NCBI GenBank assembly: GCA_037127255.1
Contig: JBANSL010000013.1
Coordinates: 13,102,688-13,166,687 of the forward strand
Length of the DNA: 64,000 bases
Source of the DNA: Persicaria tinctoria
Taxonomy: Eukaryota > Streptophyta > Magnoliopsida > Caryophyllales > Polygonaceae
Direction: 5' to 3'
In this document: one piece after another, positions 1-9,083 of the stretch
Layout of the letters: each line of letters begins with the position of its first letter
Position numbering within the stretch: the first letter of the stretch is position 1
The notes under the pieces: model-generated
The model's input: only the letters and a program-made list of their open reading frames with translations
Told to the model about the DNA's origin: nothing
The model's database searches: none
Position numbers and translations under genes: made by a program

Positions 1-306
1 GGGGGTCCAGGGGGCGACGCGCCCCTGGCAGGGGCTAGGGGGCAGTGCTACCCCGCCTTTACGGTATGCGATGTTTATTGTAAACGGGCCTATCGTCTAT
101 CTATTTTGGGCTTTTAGTCCTTTATCTGTTTAGGGTTTCAGGAGTCTCTTCATATACTCATGAAACGCCGGCCCCTTGTAACCCTAAGCTCTTTTGCTTC
201 CTCTAATACAAATCTGGTTCTCTACCCGTGGACGTAGGTAACACACAGTTACCGAATCACGTAAATCTCTATGTCTTTCTTCGCTATTTTCATTCTCGTT
301 ATAACA
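1..306. repeat. LTR retrotransposon terminal repeat, cut by window edge
   Basis: The G-rich start, the poly-T/TATA-like middle and the closing stretch with 'cacagttaccgaatcacgt' resemble the R-U5 part of a plant Copia LTR. The stretch ends in ...ATAACA at about 306. The sequence right after it (from about 297-307) is homologous to 24719 onward, where no LTR is present, so this is the right edge of an inserted solo or 3' LTR. The left edge is outside the window. The family assignment is from memory of similar plant LTRs and is uncertain. Confidence 0.45.
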
Positions 307-1027
307 CAAACTCAAAATTATCCAAAATCTTAATTGACCGTAACACATAATCTTTTATAAAATTGTTATTGCGCAATGTTATAACGACCAACATGGTAAC
401 AATGACCAACACTACCCATTTGATAGCAATGATCAGTGACTGTGTTGGTCGCTGCGATCAATAGACATCTAGTCACAACGATCAACCTCCTCCCTTGTCG
501 TATCGACCATAAGTTCATCCCCTATCTTCGTCATCGAAATCAGTTCGTCCAAAATCTCAACCAAAATGCAAAGGTCGACCCTTTTTTCATAAATATGTCT
601 AAGAGACACTTATATACTAATATTATAAGCATAAATGCACAAGATTACACAACTTTTAACAACTTTTGAAACAATTAATCACATTCTCAACTAAATCACT
701 CAAAACCCACGAAAATGTCGTAACTACCTGAAATTTTAATAAAAAAGTTAGCAAACATGTCTTATTTTCATTAGATCTTCGATTTAATTAATGACTTTTC
801 CTTCAACACAAATGTTTGGTGAGAATTTTTTTTTAGGGTTTTTTTTCCTTTAGGCGAGAGTAGGAGTTCTTTAGGTGAGAGTAAGAGAGTGGACGTGAGA
901 ATCGACCGAGGATAAGGAAGGATCAAGTGGTGTCGGGTGAGTCGGATCGGCTTTGGTATACGTATTTGGGTTTGATCAATATATTATGTGTTTCTGTTAT
1001 CTCATATATATCATGTGGTGTTTGACC
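307..1027. repeat. Duplicated left flank of chitinase locus, copy 1
   Basis: This interval aligns along its whole length with 24719-25690. Shared stretches include 'ctcaaaattaycc', 'cctcccttgtcgtatcraccataag', 'aagagacRcttatatacta' and 'gggtttgatcaatatattatg'. Both copies lie upstream of a chitinase gene, so I read it as part of the tandem duplication. It has no convincing gene; the ORF at 436-669 is short, has no recognisable domain and its reading frame is not kept in copy 2. Confidence 0.75.
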
Positions 1028-2054
1028 CGGATGTCAAGGTCTTGAAATGATTCCAGAAACCTGTTCAGCTGAACCTGTACGAAAATAAACTTATCAAAGT
1101 AAAATGCGGAATAAATAAATAGATGAACACACGAATTGTTAACGAGGTTCGGCACGAACTTGGCCTACGTCCCCGCCTAGGGTTCTCCAACCCGTAGGAT
1201 TCAAAAGCACTATTATTTCACTTCCTATGGATCCCAGTTACAACCGAGAAGATCTTTCCGTCTTCTAAACCCTCGAAGCCTCGCCCGCTTCTTATCTAGT
1301 CAACTCAGATCCCTTAGAGTCCTAGATACAGCTTAGAAGAACAACCCTTCTCTCAACTTGTAGCCACACCCACTATTATCTAGTCAACCCAAACTCTCGT
1401 GAAAGAATAGCCTAGTGAATACGTTTGAGTAGATGTATACTCTTAGTATAACACTTTAGACTTGTACAATGAAGCTCTAGAAACCCTCAACTCTCAAAAG
1501 ATAAAGCAAAAACAACAATGGAGAAAGAGAGAATCAATGACGGATGATTGCAATGGAGAGCGCTTTGCTTGAATGCTTGAGTGTATTCTTGTTCTCCGCT
1601 TGCACCATCTCTTTTATAGGCCACCGAGGCTGGGTTGATTTTTGAACGTTTGAATTTGAATTGCCAAATCTTTTCTTTCCACAAAATCATCCCACAATCT
1701 TCAACATATCTTCATATCATCTCTTCCCTTGAATAGAAAAATCCAGGCCTTTCTAGAAGATTATCTAGCCACCAAATCTTCCATAAACTGCATAGAAAAT
1801 CTCAGCAACCTTTTCAAATATATGTTATATAAAATATGCACATAAAGAATGTTAACAAATATATAAAATATTTGACGTATCCAGTTTGTCCAGTTTGCCC
1901 TTACTGTCAAGACCTTGAAACCTGTATCTAATTCGTCCAGTTTGCCCTTGTTGTCAAGACCTTGAAACCAGAGTCTTGTTTTGTCTTTCATCAACCTTTC
2001 TCAAAGACCTGTATGTTAGCTCTTAAGATCTTACAATCAAGGTGGAGTCTTCAG
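1028..2054. mobile_element. Inserted element, unit 1 only, unclassified
   Basis: The homology between the two chitinase units breaks at about 1027 and resumes at 2055, so this 1 kb is either an insertion here or a deletion in the other unit. It contains 'ggttcggcacgaacttgg' and 'cctacgtccccgcc', a stretch I associate with plant repeat DNA. It also has a two-unit direct repeat (1891-1922 and 1938-1969) containing the palindrome TCAAGRYCTTGA, which occurs again near the left edge at about 1036. I see no protein domain. Confidence 0.4.
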
Positions 2055-2681
2055 ATTCAACTAAAATCTGACACTTCCGAAGCATAGTTTGATTGAAACT
2101 CAGTCAAGATTATCTCAAACCCCGATTTAATCTGATTGTGCATCGAAGGTTTGAGCCAAACCAACAATCCGTTCCTAATATATCGATCACCTTATCCAAC
2201 AAATATACTCTCTCTTCCAAAATAGATAGATACAAGTTTTGATAAACACTTAACTTTAAAACAAAAAAGCATTATCTTCTCACTAAATTTTTAATAAATT
2301 TTATTATTTTTTAATCTTCTATGTATATTTTAGTCAATTAAAATCTTTTAAAAAAATATAAATTAATACAAATCATTACAATCTCCAACAACGATATATA
2401 TAGGAAATATGAGTGGTTAATTAAAGGACCCTTATCTTAATTCCGTTAAGAATATTGTCAATAAACAATTTCATACGTACGCAAGATTTGTCAATTTAGA
2501 AATGGCCGGTCTGCATCTTGAAAAATCTCATCACCGATTGCTCAACATGAAATTGGTCAAAATTTACACAATTCTTATTTTGCAAGTCATAACCTCAATA
2601 TATTTCTTCGAATTCATCCTCCCACCTCCCTATATAAACCCATTCCCATACCCCCCATATTCTCCACATCACAACATAACA
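2055..2681 (+). promoter_or_regulatory. Upstream region and promoter of chitinase 1
   Basis: The sequence is shared with 33346-33720 plus 36861-37147 upstream of the second chitinase. A TATA box (TATATAAA) at 2631-2638 lies 51 bases before the ATG at 2682. The last 90 bases before the ATG are almost identical in the two copies, so the core promoter is conserved. The spacer between TATA box and ATG is C-rich and has no other ATG. Confidence 0.7.
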
Positions 2682-3757
2682 ATGGGTCTCAACAAAAACC
2701 TCCTCCCACTCGCTCTCCTCCTCGTCCTAGCTGGCTCAGCCGCCGCCCAGAACTGCGGCTGCCCCAGCAACCTCTGCTGCAGCCAGTATGGCTACTGCGG
2801 CACTGGCGCTGCCTACTGTGCACCCAACACATGCAGGCAGAATTGCCCCTCGTCCGGCGGTTCCTCATCCGTTGCCTCGGTTGTGACCGACGCCTTCTTT
2901 AATGGCATCATCGGCCAGGCTGCCTCCTCCTGCGCCGGCAAGAACTTCTACACCCGCTCCGCTTTCCTGTCTGCCACCGGTTCTTACCCGAGCTTCGGGA
3001 CCACCGGCTCCTCCACCGACCAGAAGAGGGAGATCGCCGCCTTCTTCGCCCATGTCACACATGAAACCGGATGTAAGTTTCATCAAACCTTTTATATATA
3101 CATGTTTTGTTTACATAAGTTAAATGGTTGATCTTAATATCCTTATCAAAGATTGAAGTTGATATTTAATACAGTATATAGGATTTGGTATAACCTTTAT
3201 CGATATTACTTAGATTTTCTTTTTTTCTTAGACTATTTGATAAACTAGTTTGAACAGATGTATCGCTCAATATCGATATTGATATCAAAATATCGTAACT
3301 ACAACAAATTGTTATTTAGGCACTCATTAAACATGTTTGAAATGCAGCATTTTGCTACATAGAGGAGATAAATGGAGCATCACACAGCTACTGCGACTCC
3401 TCAAACACGCAGTGGCCGTGCAACCCATCGGTGAGTTACTACGGAAGAGGACCCCTCCAAATCTCATATAACTACAACTACGGCCCGGCTGGCCAGAGCA
3501 TCGGGTTCGACGGCCTCAACTCCCCTCAGACGGTGGCCAGTGACCCTGTCATCTCCTTCAAGACCGCCTTGTGGTTCTGGAGTAACAATGTCCACTCAGT
3601 CATCACCGGAGGGCAGGGGTTCGGGGCCACTATCAGAGCCATCAACAGCATCGAATGCAACGGCGGGAACACTGCTCAGATGAACGACAGGGTCAGCCTC
3701 TACACAAAATACTGCCAACAGCTTGGGGTTGACCCTGGCTCCAGCCTTACTTGCTAG
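2682..3757 (+). CDS. Class IV chitinase (GH19), copy 1, two exons
   Basis: Exons are 2682-3072 and 3348-3757 (266 codons); the 275-bp intron has GT at 3073 and AG at 3346-3347. Residues 1-22 are a signal peptide (cleavage likely after SAAA), followed by a hevein-type chitin-binding domain (about 23-60) starting QNCGC with paired cysteines, a short Ser/Gly linker, and a GH19 domain. The general acid is Glu128 in HVTHETG and the likely base is Glu137 in CYIEEI. By family knowledge it hydrolyses chitin outside the cell in defence. Two changes from copy 2 lie in the substrate-cleft motif: Ser160 for Gly and Tyr171 for the usual Trp in QISWNYNYG. The ATG at 2682 is chosen over the in-frame 2502 because it starts the signal peptide and follows the TATA box. 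Confidence 0.93.
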
Positions 3758-4060
3758 TTCAACTCCACTACTCATAATAATCAAGGTGAAATAATAACAA
3801 TAAGAAAGAGAAAATCATTTGAAGATTATCTTCTCTGTTTTTTTTTTTTCATTTAAATTATACAGTATTAATGTGTATGTATAATTTTATTATCACGTTA
3901 CTTGAATAAGATGGAATTGTGTGCTACACCGTCAGTTTTGCACTTCTTTATTTATGTTATTGTTCGTTTGATGATTCTGCGTCTGTCGACTTTACTGATC
4001 TCTCGAGAAACTAGACATATGTGATATTCGAATGTTTTCCTAATAAAATAATGTTATCTG
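3758..4060. other. 3' flank of chitinase 1
   Basis: The first 120 bases match the 3' flank of the second chitinase ('aataagaaagagaaaatc', 'ttgaagat') and form the 3' UTR. After that it is A/T-rich with no gene. The old Copia LTR begins around 4060. Confidence 0.6.
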
Positions 4061-4241
4061 AATAAGATGCGGTGAGGGCTCATGCCACTATAAGCATGGT
4101 ATCTGCAAAGCTTCAATTCGGAAATGGTGATCAAAGCAAACAAGAAAGAGAGAAAAGAAAGAGAGGGAAAGTCATTGTCTATTAAGTTGAGAAAGATCGG
4201 TTTTCCTGAGTACAAGCCCCTATTTATATACAGTTGGACAC
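4060..4241 (-). mobile_element. LTR of old minus-strand Copia, distal part
   Basis: Read on the minus strand, the sequence from about 9240 to 9084, then 4241 to about 4060, forms one LTR. It follows the end of RNase H, holds a TATA-like 'tatataaatagg', and continues into this segment. The younger Copia at 4242-9083 split it, with GACAC on both sides. The outer edge near 4060 is approximate. Confidence 0.55.
4237..4241. repeat. Target site duplication GACAC, left copy
   Basis: The five bases GACAC just left of the Copia are repeated exactly at 9084-9088. Confidence 0.9.
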
Positions 4242-4382
4242 TGATAGATTACATAGGTTTTATATTGTATAGTGGGCTAAAAGCCCGTTAAGGCCCAATA
4301 CCTGTGTAACCTATATATATATGTTATATCAATGAATGGAAACCCTCAAGGAGGACATTACAATCAATCTCATGATCTCACA
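4242..4382 (+). repeat. 5' LTR of young Copia
   Basis: It begins TGATAGATTACATAGG, ends CTCACA, and is followed directly by the primer binding site. It matches 8939-9083 almost perfectly. Confidence 0.93.
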
Positions 4383-4394
4383 TGGTATCAGAGC
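4383..4394 (+). other. Primer binding site (initiator tRNA-Met type)
   Basis: TGGTATCAGAGC abuts the LTR and is the classical Copia primer site. Confidence 0.9.
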
Positions 4395-4561
4395 CTAAGA
4401 TCCAAAGACCCAAATTTTTCTCTCTCCCCTTCTTCTAAAAACCCTAGCCTCCCCCCCCCCCTCTCCTTAGGCCGCCCCTCACCCCTCTCGGCCACCCCTA
4501 GCCGAGATCAGTCCGCCACCTCCCCCTTGTGCCGCCACCCTTTTTCCCCCGTCGTCCCCAG

Positions 4562-4634
4562 GCGCGCCCGCGTCGTGCTCAGCGCGCCCGCGTCGCCCTC
4601 AGCGCGCCCACGTTGTCCTCAGCGCGCCCGCGTC
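4562..4634 (+). repeat. 20-bp tandem repeat in Copia leader
   Basis: The core GCGCGCCCGCGTC recurs at 4562, 4582, 4602 (degenerate) and 4622. The same core recurs with a 21-bp period in the second ORF at 7245-7320. Confidence 0.85.
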
Positions 4635-4685
4635 ACCAGCCCTTCTCCCTCTCCACGCCGCCCTTAGCCCTCTCTTCTCGTCCCC

Positions 4686-7160
4686 ATGGCTAACCCACAA
4701 CCTACCGACCCTATTAAGCCGCCCTACCATTCCGCCCTAACCATCTCCAACATCAAAAATTGCATCCCTATCATTCTTGATCATGAGTCCAGTACCTACA
4801 CCATGTGGTCGCACCTCTTCACGACCCATGTTAAGGCTCATAAAGTACTCCACCACATTGACTCCTCCGCTAACCGCCCTACAAGCGAAGACGACGATCT
4901 CTTCGCTCAACTTGACACCATTGTTCTTCAATGGATCTTTAACACCATCTCAAAAGATCTATTGACCACCATCCTTGACCCCAAAGACAACGCCTTGAAA
5001 GCTTGGAAGAAACTTCAGGATCTCTTTCAAGACAACAAGTCCACCCGTGCTGTCTATCTCGAGCACGAATTCTCAAGTTGCAAGCTTTCCTCCTTTCCGT
5101 CGATATCTGCCTACTGTCAGCACATCAAGACCCTGGCTGATCAGCTCGAAGCTGTCGACTCCAAACCCAGTGCCACCCGTCTTGTTCTTCAGGTTCTCTC
5201 TGGTCTCCCTTCTGAATACAACGCTGCTGCTACTCATATTCAGCAGACAGAGCCTCTCCCTACATTCGAGAAGACCCGGTCTCAACTGATCCTGGAGGAG
5301 ACTCGCCTTCACCGTCAGACAACCAACGCCGCCAAAGACAAGACGGCGTTGGTCTCATCCAGTGACATCATCGAGCAACTCGCCCTCCAGCCTGGCAGCA
5401 GCAACGATCAGCAAGGACCTAGAGGCGGCGGGCGCAGCCGCGGCCGCGGTAGAGGCCGCGGCGGCCGCAGCAACTGGCGCCCGCAGCAAAACGATAACCG
5501 CCACCCCTCTTGGTACCCCAACCCTGGCTACCCTCCTTGGATGCCCTATGGCTACCCCGGTGCGTCGTTTCGTGGACCTGCCCCATATCCCAACCGCCAG
5601 CAGGGCTTGTTGGGTCCTGCTCCCCGTCCATCGTCCGATCAGGCATACCCGACTGATGTGCACAACGCCTTCTCTTCCATGCAGCTGACACCTCCTGACG
5701 GATCTTGGTACATGGACACTGGCGCTACCTCTCATATGACGAACTCCTCAGGTACTCTCTCATCTCTTTCTTTTAAGGGTCCTGCTCATTCTATTATCGT
5801 TGGCAACGGTGGTCGCCTTGCTACTTCGGGCATTGGCCACACCACACTACCAACCCCTACCAATCCTTTGCACCTAAACAATGTCCTTATTGCCCCCAAA
5901 CTTGTCAAAAACCTTATCTCTGTCCGTCGGTTTACCACTGACAATGATGTTTCTCTTGAGTTTGATCCGTTTGGTTTCTCTGTGAAGGATCTTACTACGG
6001 GGGTTACTCGCCTGAGATGTAATAGCACTGGGGAGCTCTATCCTGTGTCGTCGCCTTCACCATCCAGCCCGTCAAGTCCAGTCGCCCTCTCGGCATCATC
6101 ATCCAGTCTTTGGCATGCTCGTCTTGGTCATCCCAGTCCTGCAGTTTTAGATTTACTTCGTTCTAAGAGTCTTGTCATTTGTAATAAAGCGCACCGCTCT
6201 AGTTTATGTTCGTCTTGTCAGTTAGGCAAGCATGCCAGACTTCCGTTTCAGCGATCTTTAAACGCTACTTTCGCACCTTTTGATATTATTCATAGTGATA
6301 TTTGGACATCTCCTGTGCCTAGCAAGGAGGGTCATAAGTATTACCTTTTGTTTCTGGATGATTTTACACACTTCTTATGGGTTTTCCCTTTGCACTTTAA
6401 ATCTCAAGTGTTTCCTATCTTTGCCAAATTCCACGCTTACATCAAAACACATTTTCACGCCTCTGTCAAGTGTTTCCAATGCGACAATGGCCGCGAATTT
6501 GACAACAAGGATTTTCACACTTTCTTTAATACCAATGGAATCTCCTATCGCTTGTCCTGCCCCTACACCTCTCAACAAAATGGCAAAGTCGAACGAATCA
6601 TCCGAACCATTACCAATATAATGCGCACCCTTCTTTTCCACGCATCCATTCCCCTCCTTTATTGGCCGTATGCCTTGGCCACCACATGCTACCTCCTCAA
6701 CATACTCCCCTCAACCACCCTCAACCATCGCTCACCGTTTCAGGCATTGTATTGCACTATGCCTATATATGATCACCTTCGTACCTTTGGTTGCTTATGC
6801 TTCCCTAATCAGTCATCCACTGCCCCCCACAAGCTTCACCCACGTTCCACCCCTTGTGTCTTTCTTGGCTACCCGTCTGATCATCGCGGTTACATTTGCC
6901 TCGATATCAAGACTCACAAGATCATTCTCTCTCGCCATGTCACCTTTGATGAGTCGCGATTTCCCTTCGCGTCTCCCACACCCCCTGTGTCGTCCACAGA
7001 GTCTGAGTCACCATTTCCTCACTTCATTCTTTCCCAGAGCTCTCCCGGTGCTCCTGTGTCTCCCCCTCCCCCACCCCCCCCCCCCCGCCACCATCCATCA
7101 CCAGACCTCACACCCGCAGCGTCTCCGGTGTCTTCAGACCCCGACAGATCGTCTCCATGA
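4686..7160 (+). CDS. Copia gag-protease-integrase polyprotein
   Basis: This is an 824-codon ORF. Residues 1-220 are a gag (UBN2/DUF4219-like) domain. About 240-320 is a Gly/Arg- then Pro/Tyr-rich stretch with no CCHC zinc knuckle. The protease active site is in YMDTGATSHMT. The integrase HHCC zinc motif starts at HARLGHPSP. The catalytic D-D-E triad is seen in HSDIWTSP, CDNGREF and QQNGKVER, where the usual CDNGGEF has Arg for Gly. After the C-rich tract near 7073-7085 the last 25 residues look out of frame, because the neighbouring frame carries the expected HTRSxSGVFRPR motif. The protein would package RNA, process itself and insert the cDNA. Confidence 0.9.
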   Translation: MANPQPTDPIKPPYHSALTISNIKNCIPIILDHESSTYTMWSHLFTTHVKAHKVLHHIDSSANRPTSEDDDLFAQLDTIVLQWIFNTISKDLLTTILDPKDNALKAWKKLQDLFQDNKSTRAVYLEHEFSSCKLSSFPSISAYCQHIKTLADQLEAVDSKPSATRLVLQVLSGLPSEYNAAATHIQQTEPLPTFEKTRSQLILEETRLHRQTTNAAKDKTALVSSSDIIEQLALQPGSSNDQQGPRGGGRSRGRGRGRGGRSNWRPQQNDNRHPSWYPNPGYPPWMPYGYPGASFRGPAPYPNRQQGLLGPAPRPSSDQAYPTDVHNAFSSMQLTPPDGSWYMDTGATSHMTNSSGTLSSLSFKGPAHSIIVGNGGRLATSGIGHTTLPTPTNPLHLNNVLIAPKLVKNLISVRRFTTDNDVSLEFDPFGFSVKDLTTGVTRLRCNSTGELYPVSSPSPSSPSSPVALSASSSSLWHARLGHPSPAVLDLLRSKSLVICNKAHRSSLCSSCQLGKHARLPFQRSLNATFAPFDIIHSDIWTSPVPSKEGHKYYLLFLDDFTHFLWVFPLHFKSQVFPIFAKFHAYIKTHFHASVKCFQCDNGREFDNKDFHTFFNTNGISYRLSCPYTSQQNGKVERIIRTITNIMRTLLFHASIPLLYWPYALATTCYLLNILPSTTLNHRSPFQALYCTMPIYDHLRTFGCLCFPNQSSTAPHKLHPRSTPCVFLGYPSDHRGYICLDIKTHKIILSRHVTFDESRFPFASPTPPVSSTESESPFPHFILSQSSPGAPVSPPPPPPPPRHHPSPDLTPAASPVSSDPDRSSP

Positions 7161-8941
7161 CCACCGACCATCACCCCGCTATACACCCCACATCCCCTCC
7201 ACCAACATCCACGCCTCCCCTACGCGTGCCCGCGCCCCAAGTTGGCGCGCCCGCGTCCCGAGCTGGCGCGCCCGCGTCCCGTGCTGGCGCGCCCGCGTCC
7301 CGTGCTGGCGCGCCCGCGTCCTTAGCCTCTCCTGCCCCCATCTTTCCCGACTCCCTTTCACCCTCTACCTCCACCCAGACCTCCCTCTCCCCCGTTCCCA
7401 CCTCCCACAAAACAGCCCTCCTAGACCCGAATTGGCAGGCGGCTATGCTCGACGAATACAGGGCCCTTACGAAGAATGGTACTTGGGTTCTTGTGCCTCG
7501 CCCTCCTGAGGCGAACGTCATTCGCTGTATGTGGCTCTTCCGTCACAAGTTCCGCTCTGATGGGACATTGGAGCGCTACAAGGCCCGTCTGGTGGTTAAC
7601 GGTAGATCTCAACAGGCCGGTATTGATTGTGATGAGACCTTCAGCCCTGTGGTCAAGCCTGCCACTATCCGAGTGGTCCTGAGTCTGGCTCTGTCGCGCA
7701 ACTGGGGCATCCATCAGCTGGATGTCAAGAACGCCTTTCTGCATGGTCATCTGAATGAGACGGTTTACATGTTTCAGCCTCCGGGGTTTGCTGATGCTGA
7801 GCGTCCACAGCATGTCTGTCTCCTCAAGCGCTCTCTGTATGGTCTGAAACAGGCTCCACGGGCATGGTTCCAGCGGTTTGCTTCTCATCTGCTCCGCTTG
7901 GGTTTCACTGGCAGCCGATCGGATACGTCTCTGTTTATCTATCGCAGAGGCTCGGACTTGGCTTTCCTGCTGCTCTATGTCGACGACATCATTCTCATCG
8001 CCTCTTCTGATGCTCTTCGAACGTCCATCGTCTCGAAGTTGAGTGCGGAATTCGCCATGTCTGATCTGGGTCCGCTGTCTTACTTCTTGGGGGTTGCCGT
8101 TCAGCGGCATGCGTCTGGTCTCTTTCTCTCACAGAGTAAGTATGCTGCTGAGATTGTTGCTCGGGCTAAGATGGTCAACTGTAATCCCGTCGCCACCCCA
8201 GTCGACACATCCAACAAGCTCAGTGCTCATTCTGGTCCTTTGGTTGACGATCCGACATTGTATAGGAGCCTCGCTGGTGCTCTTCAGTATCTCACTTTCA
8301 CTAGGCCTGATATCAGTTATGCCGTTCAGCAGATCTGCTTGTTCATGCATGCCCCTAGGGAACCTCACTTTCAGGCTTTGAAGCGGATCATTCGGTACAT
8401 CAGCGGCACCCTAGAGCTCGGCACCACCATCACTCCTTCCTCTAGACTTGACCTTGTGGCTTACACTGATACGGATTGGGGTGGTTGTCCAGACACACGT
8501 CGCTCCACGTCTGGTTACTGTGTCTTCCTCAATGACACTCTTGTGTCCTGGTCCGCTAAGCATCAGTCCGTCGTGTCTCGCTCCAGCGCTGAAGCCGAGT
8601 ACAGGGGTGTTGCCAACGTTGTCTCCGAGTGCTCTTGGCTCCGCAATCTCCTGCTTGAGCTACGATGCCCCTTGCAGAAGGCCACTCTGGTCTACACTGA
8701 TAACGTCTCCGCCGTCTACTTGGCTAGCAACCCAGTCCAGCACCAACGCACGAAGCACATTGAGCTTGATCTCCACTTCGTCAGGGACAAGGTTGCCATT
8801 GGACATGTCCGCGTTCTACATGTCCCGTCCTCCTATCAGTACGCTGATATATTCACAAAGGGTTTACCTAGACAGTTATTCATTGATTTTCGATCCAGTC
8901 TCACTGTACGGACACCTCCCGTATCGACTGCGGGGGTTTGA
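7157..8941 (+). CDS. Copia reverse transcriptase and RNase H
   Basis: This is a 594-codon ORF overlapping the first by four bases (ATGA). A Pro/Ala-rich start contains a sevenfold-residue repeat GAPASRA. The reverse transcriptase follows, with LDVKNAFLHG and the catalytic YVDD in LLLYVDDIILIA. RNase H has YTDTDWGGCPDTRRS, SSAEAEYR and a closing ADIFTKGLP. The first ATG is probably not a true start: the frame is open upstream and matches the normal polyprotein, so the break is an indel in poly-C. The stop codon TGA is formed by the first three bases of the 3' LTR. Confidence 0.9.
   Translation: MTTDHHPAIHPTSPPPTSTPPLRVPAPQVGAPASRAGAPASRAGAPASRAGAPASLASPAPIFPDSLSPSTSTQTSLSPVPTSHKTALLDPNWQAAMLDEYRALTKNGTWVLVPRPPEANVIRCMWLFRHKFRSDGTLERYKARLVVNGRSQQAGIDCDETFSPVVKPATIRVVLSLALSRNWGIHQLDVKNAFLHGHLNETVYMFQPPGFADAERPQHVCLLKRSLYGLKQAPRAWFQRFASHLLRLGFTGSRSDTSLFIYRRGSDLAFLLLYVDDIILIASSDALRTSIVSKLSAEFAMSDLGPLSYFLGVAVQRHASGLFLSQSKYAAEIVARAKMVNCNPVATPVDTSNKLSAHSGPLVDDPTLYRSLAGALQYLTFTRPDISYAVQQICLFMHAPREPHFQALKRIIRYISGTLELGTTITPSSRLDLVAYTDTDWGGCPDTRRSTSGYCVFLNDTLVSWSAKHQSVVSRSSAEAEYRGVANVVSECSWLRNLLLELRCPLQKATLVYTDNVSAVYLASNPVQHQRTKHIELDLHFVRDKVAIGHVRVLHVPSSYQYADIFTKGLPRQLFIDFRSSLTVRTPPVSTAGV
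7245..7320 (+). repeat. 21-bp tandem repeat in Copia ORF 2
   Basis: Four units contain GGCGCGCCCGCGTCC with a 21-bp period and encode repeated GAPASRA. The number of bases per unit keeps the frame. Confidence 0.88.
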
Positions 8942-9083
8942 TAGATTACATAGGTTTCATATTGTATAGTGGGCTAAAAGCTCGTTAAGGCCCAATACCT
9001 GTGTAACCTATATATATATATATGTTATATCAATGAATGGAAACCCTCAAGGAGGACATTACAATCAATCTCATGATCTCACA
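8939..9083 (+). repeat. 3' LTR of young Copia
   Basis: It matches 4242-4382. It ends CTCACA and is followed by the target duplication GACAC at 9084-9088. Confidence 0.93.

Larger units (their letters stand above)
4242..9083 (+). mobile_element. Full-length young Ty1/Copia retrotransposon
   Basis: The element is 4.84 kb, with 141/145-bp LTRs that differ by two substitutions and a TA-repeat length change. It has a perfect 5-bp target duplication, a tRNA-Met primer site (TGGTATCAGAGC at 4383), a purine-rich tract before the right LTR, and domains in Copia order: gag, protease, integrase, reverse transcriptase, RNase H. The short LTRs and absence of a CCHC knuckle recall the Ale/Retrofit lineage (inference). 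It lies inside the LTR of an older Copia. A frame change in a poly-C tract near 7073-7085 divides the polyprotein. Confidence 0.95.

Noticed and set aside
436..669. 77-codon frame in the left flank
   Set aside because: The frame is not conserved in the duplicated copy at 25046-25246 beyond general similarity and has no domain; treated as non-coding flank.
2865..3123. Open frames on other phases across chitinase exon 1
   Set aside because: Shadows of the GC-rich chitinase coding sequence; the chitinase frame has clear domains.
5355..5735. Minus-strand frames across the Copia gag linker
   Set aside because: Arise from the repetitive Gly/Arg and Pro codons of the plus-strand polyprotein.
6670..7509. 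279-codon plus frame overlapping the Copia integrase
   Set aside because: No domain; shadow of C-rich coding DNA between the two true frames.
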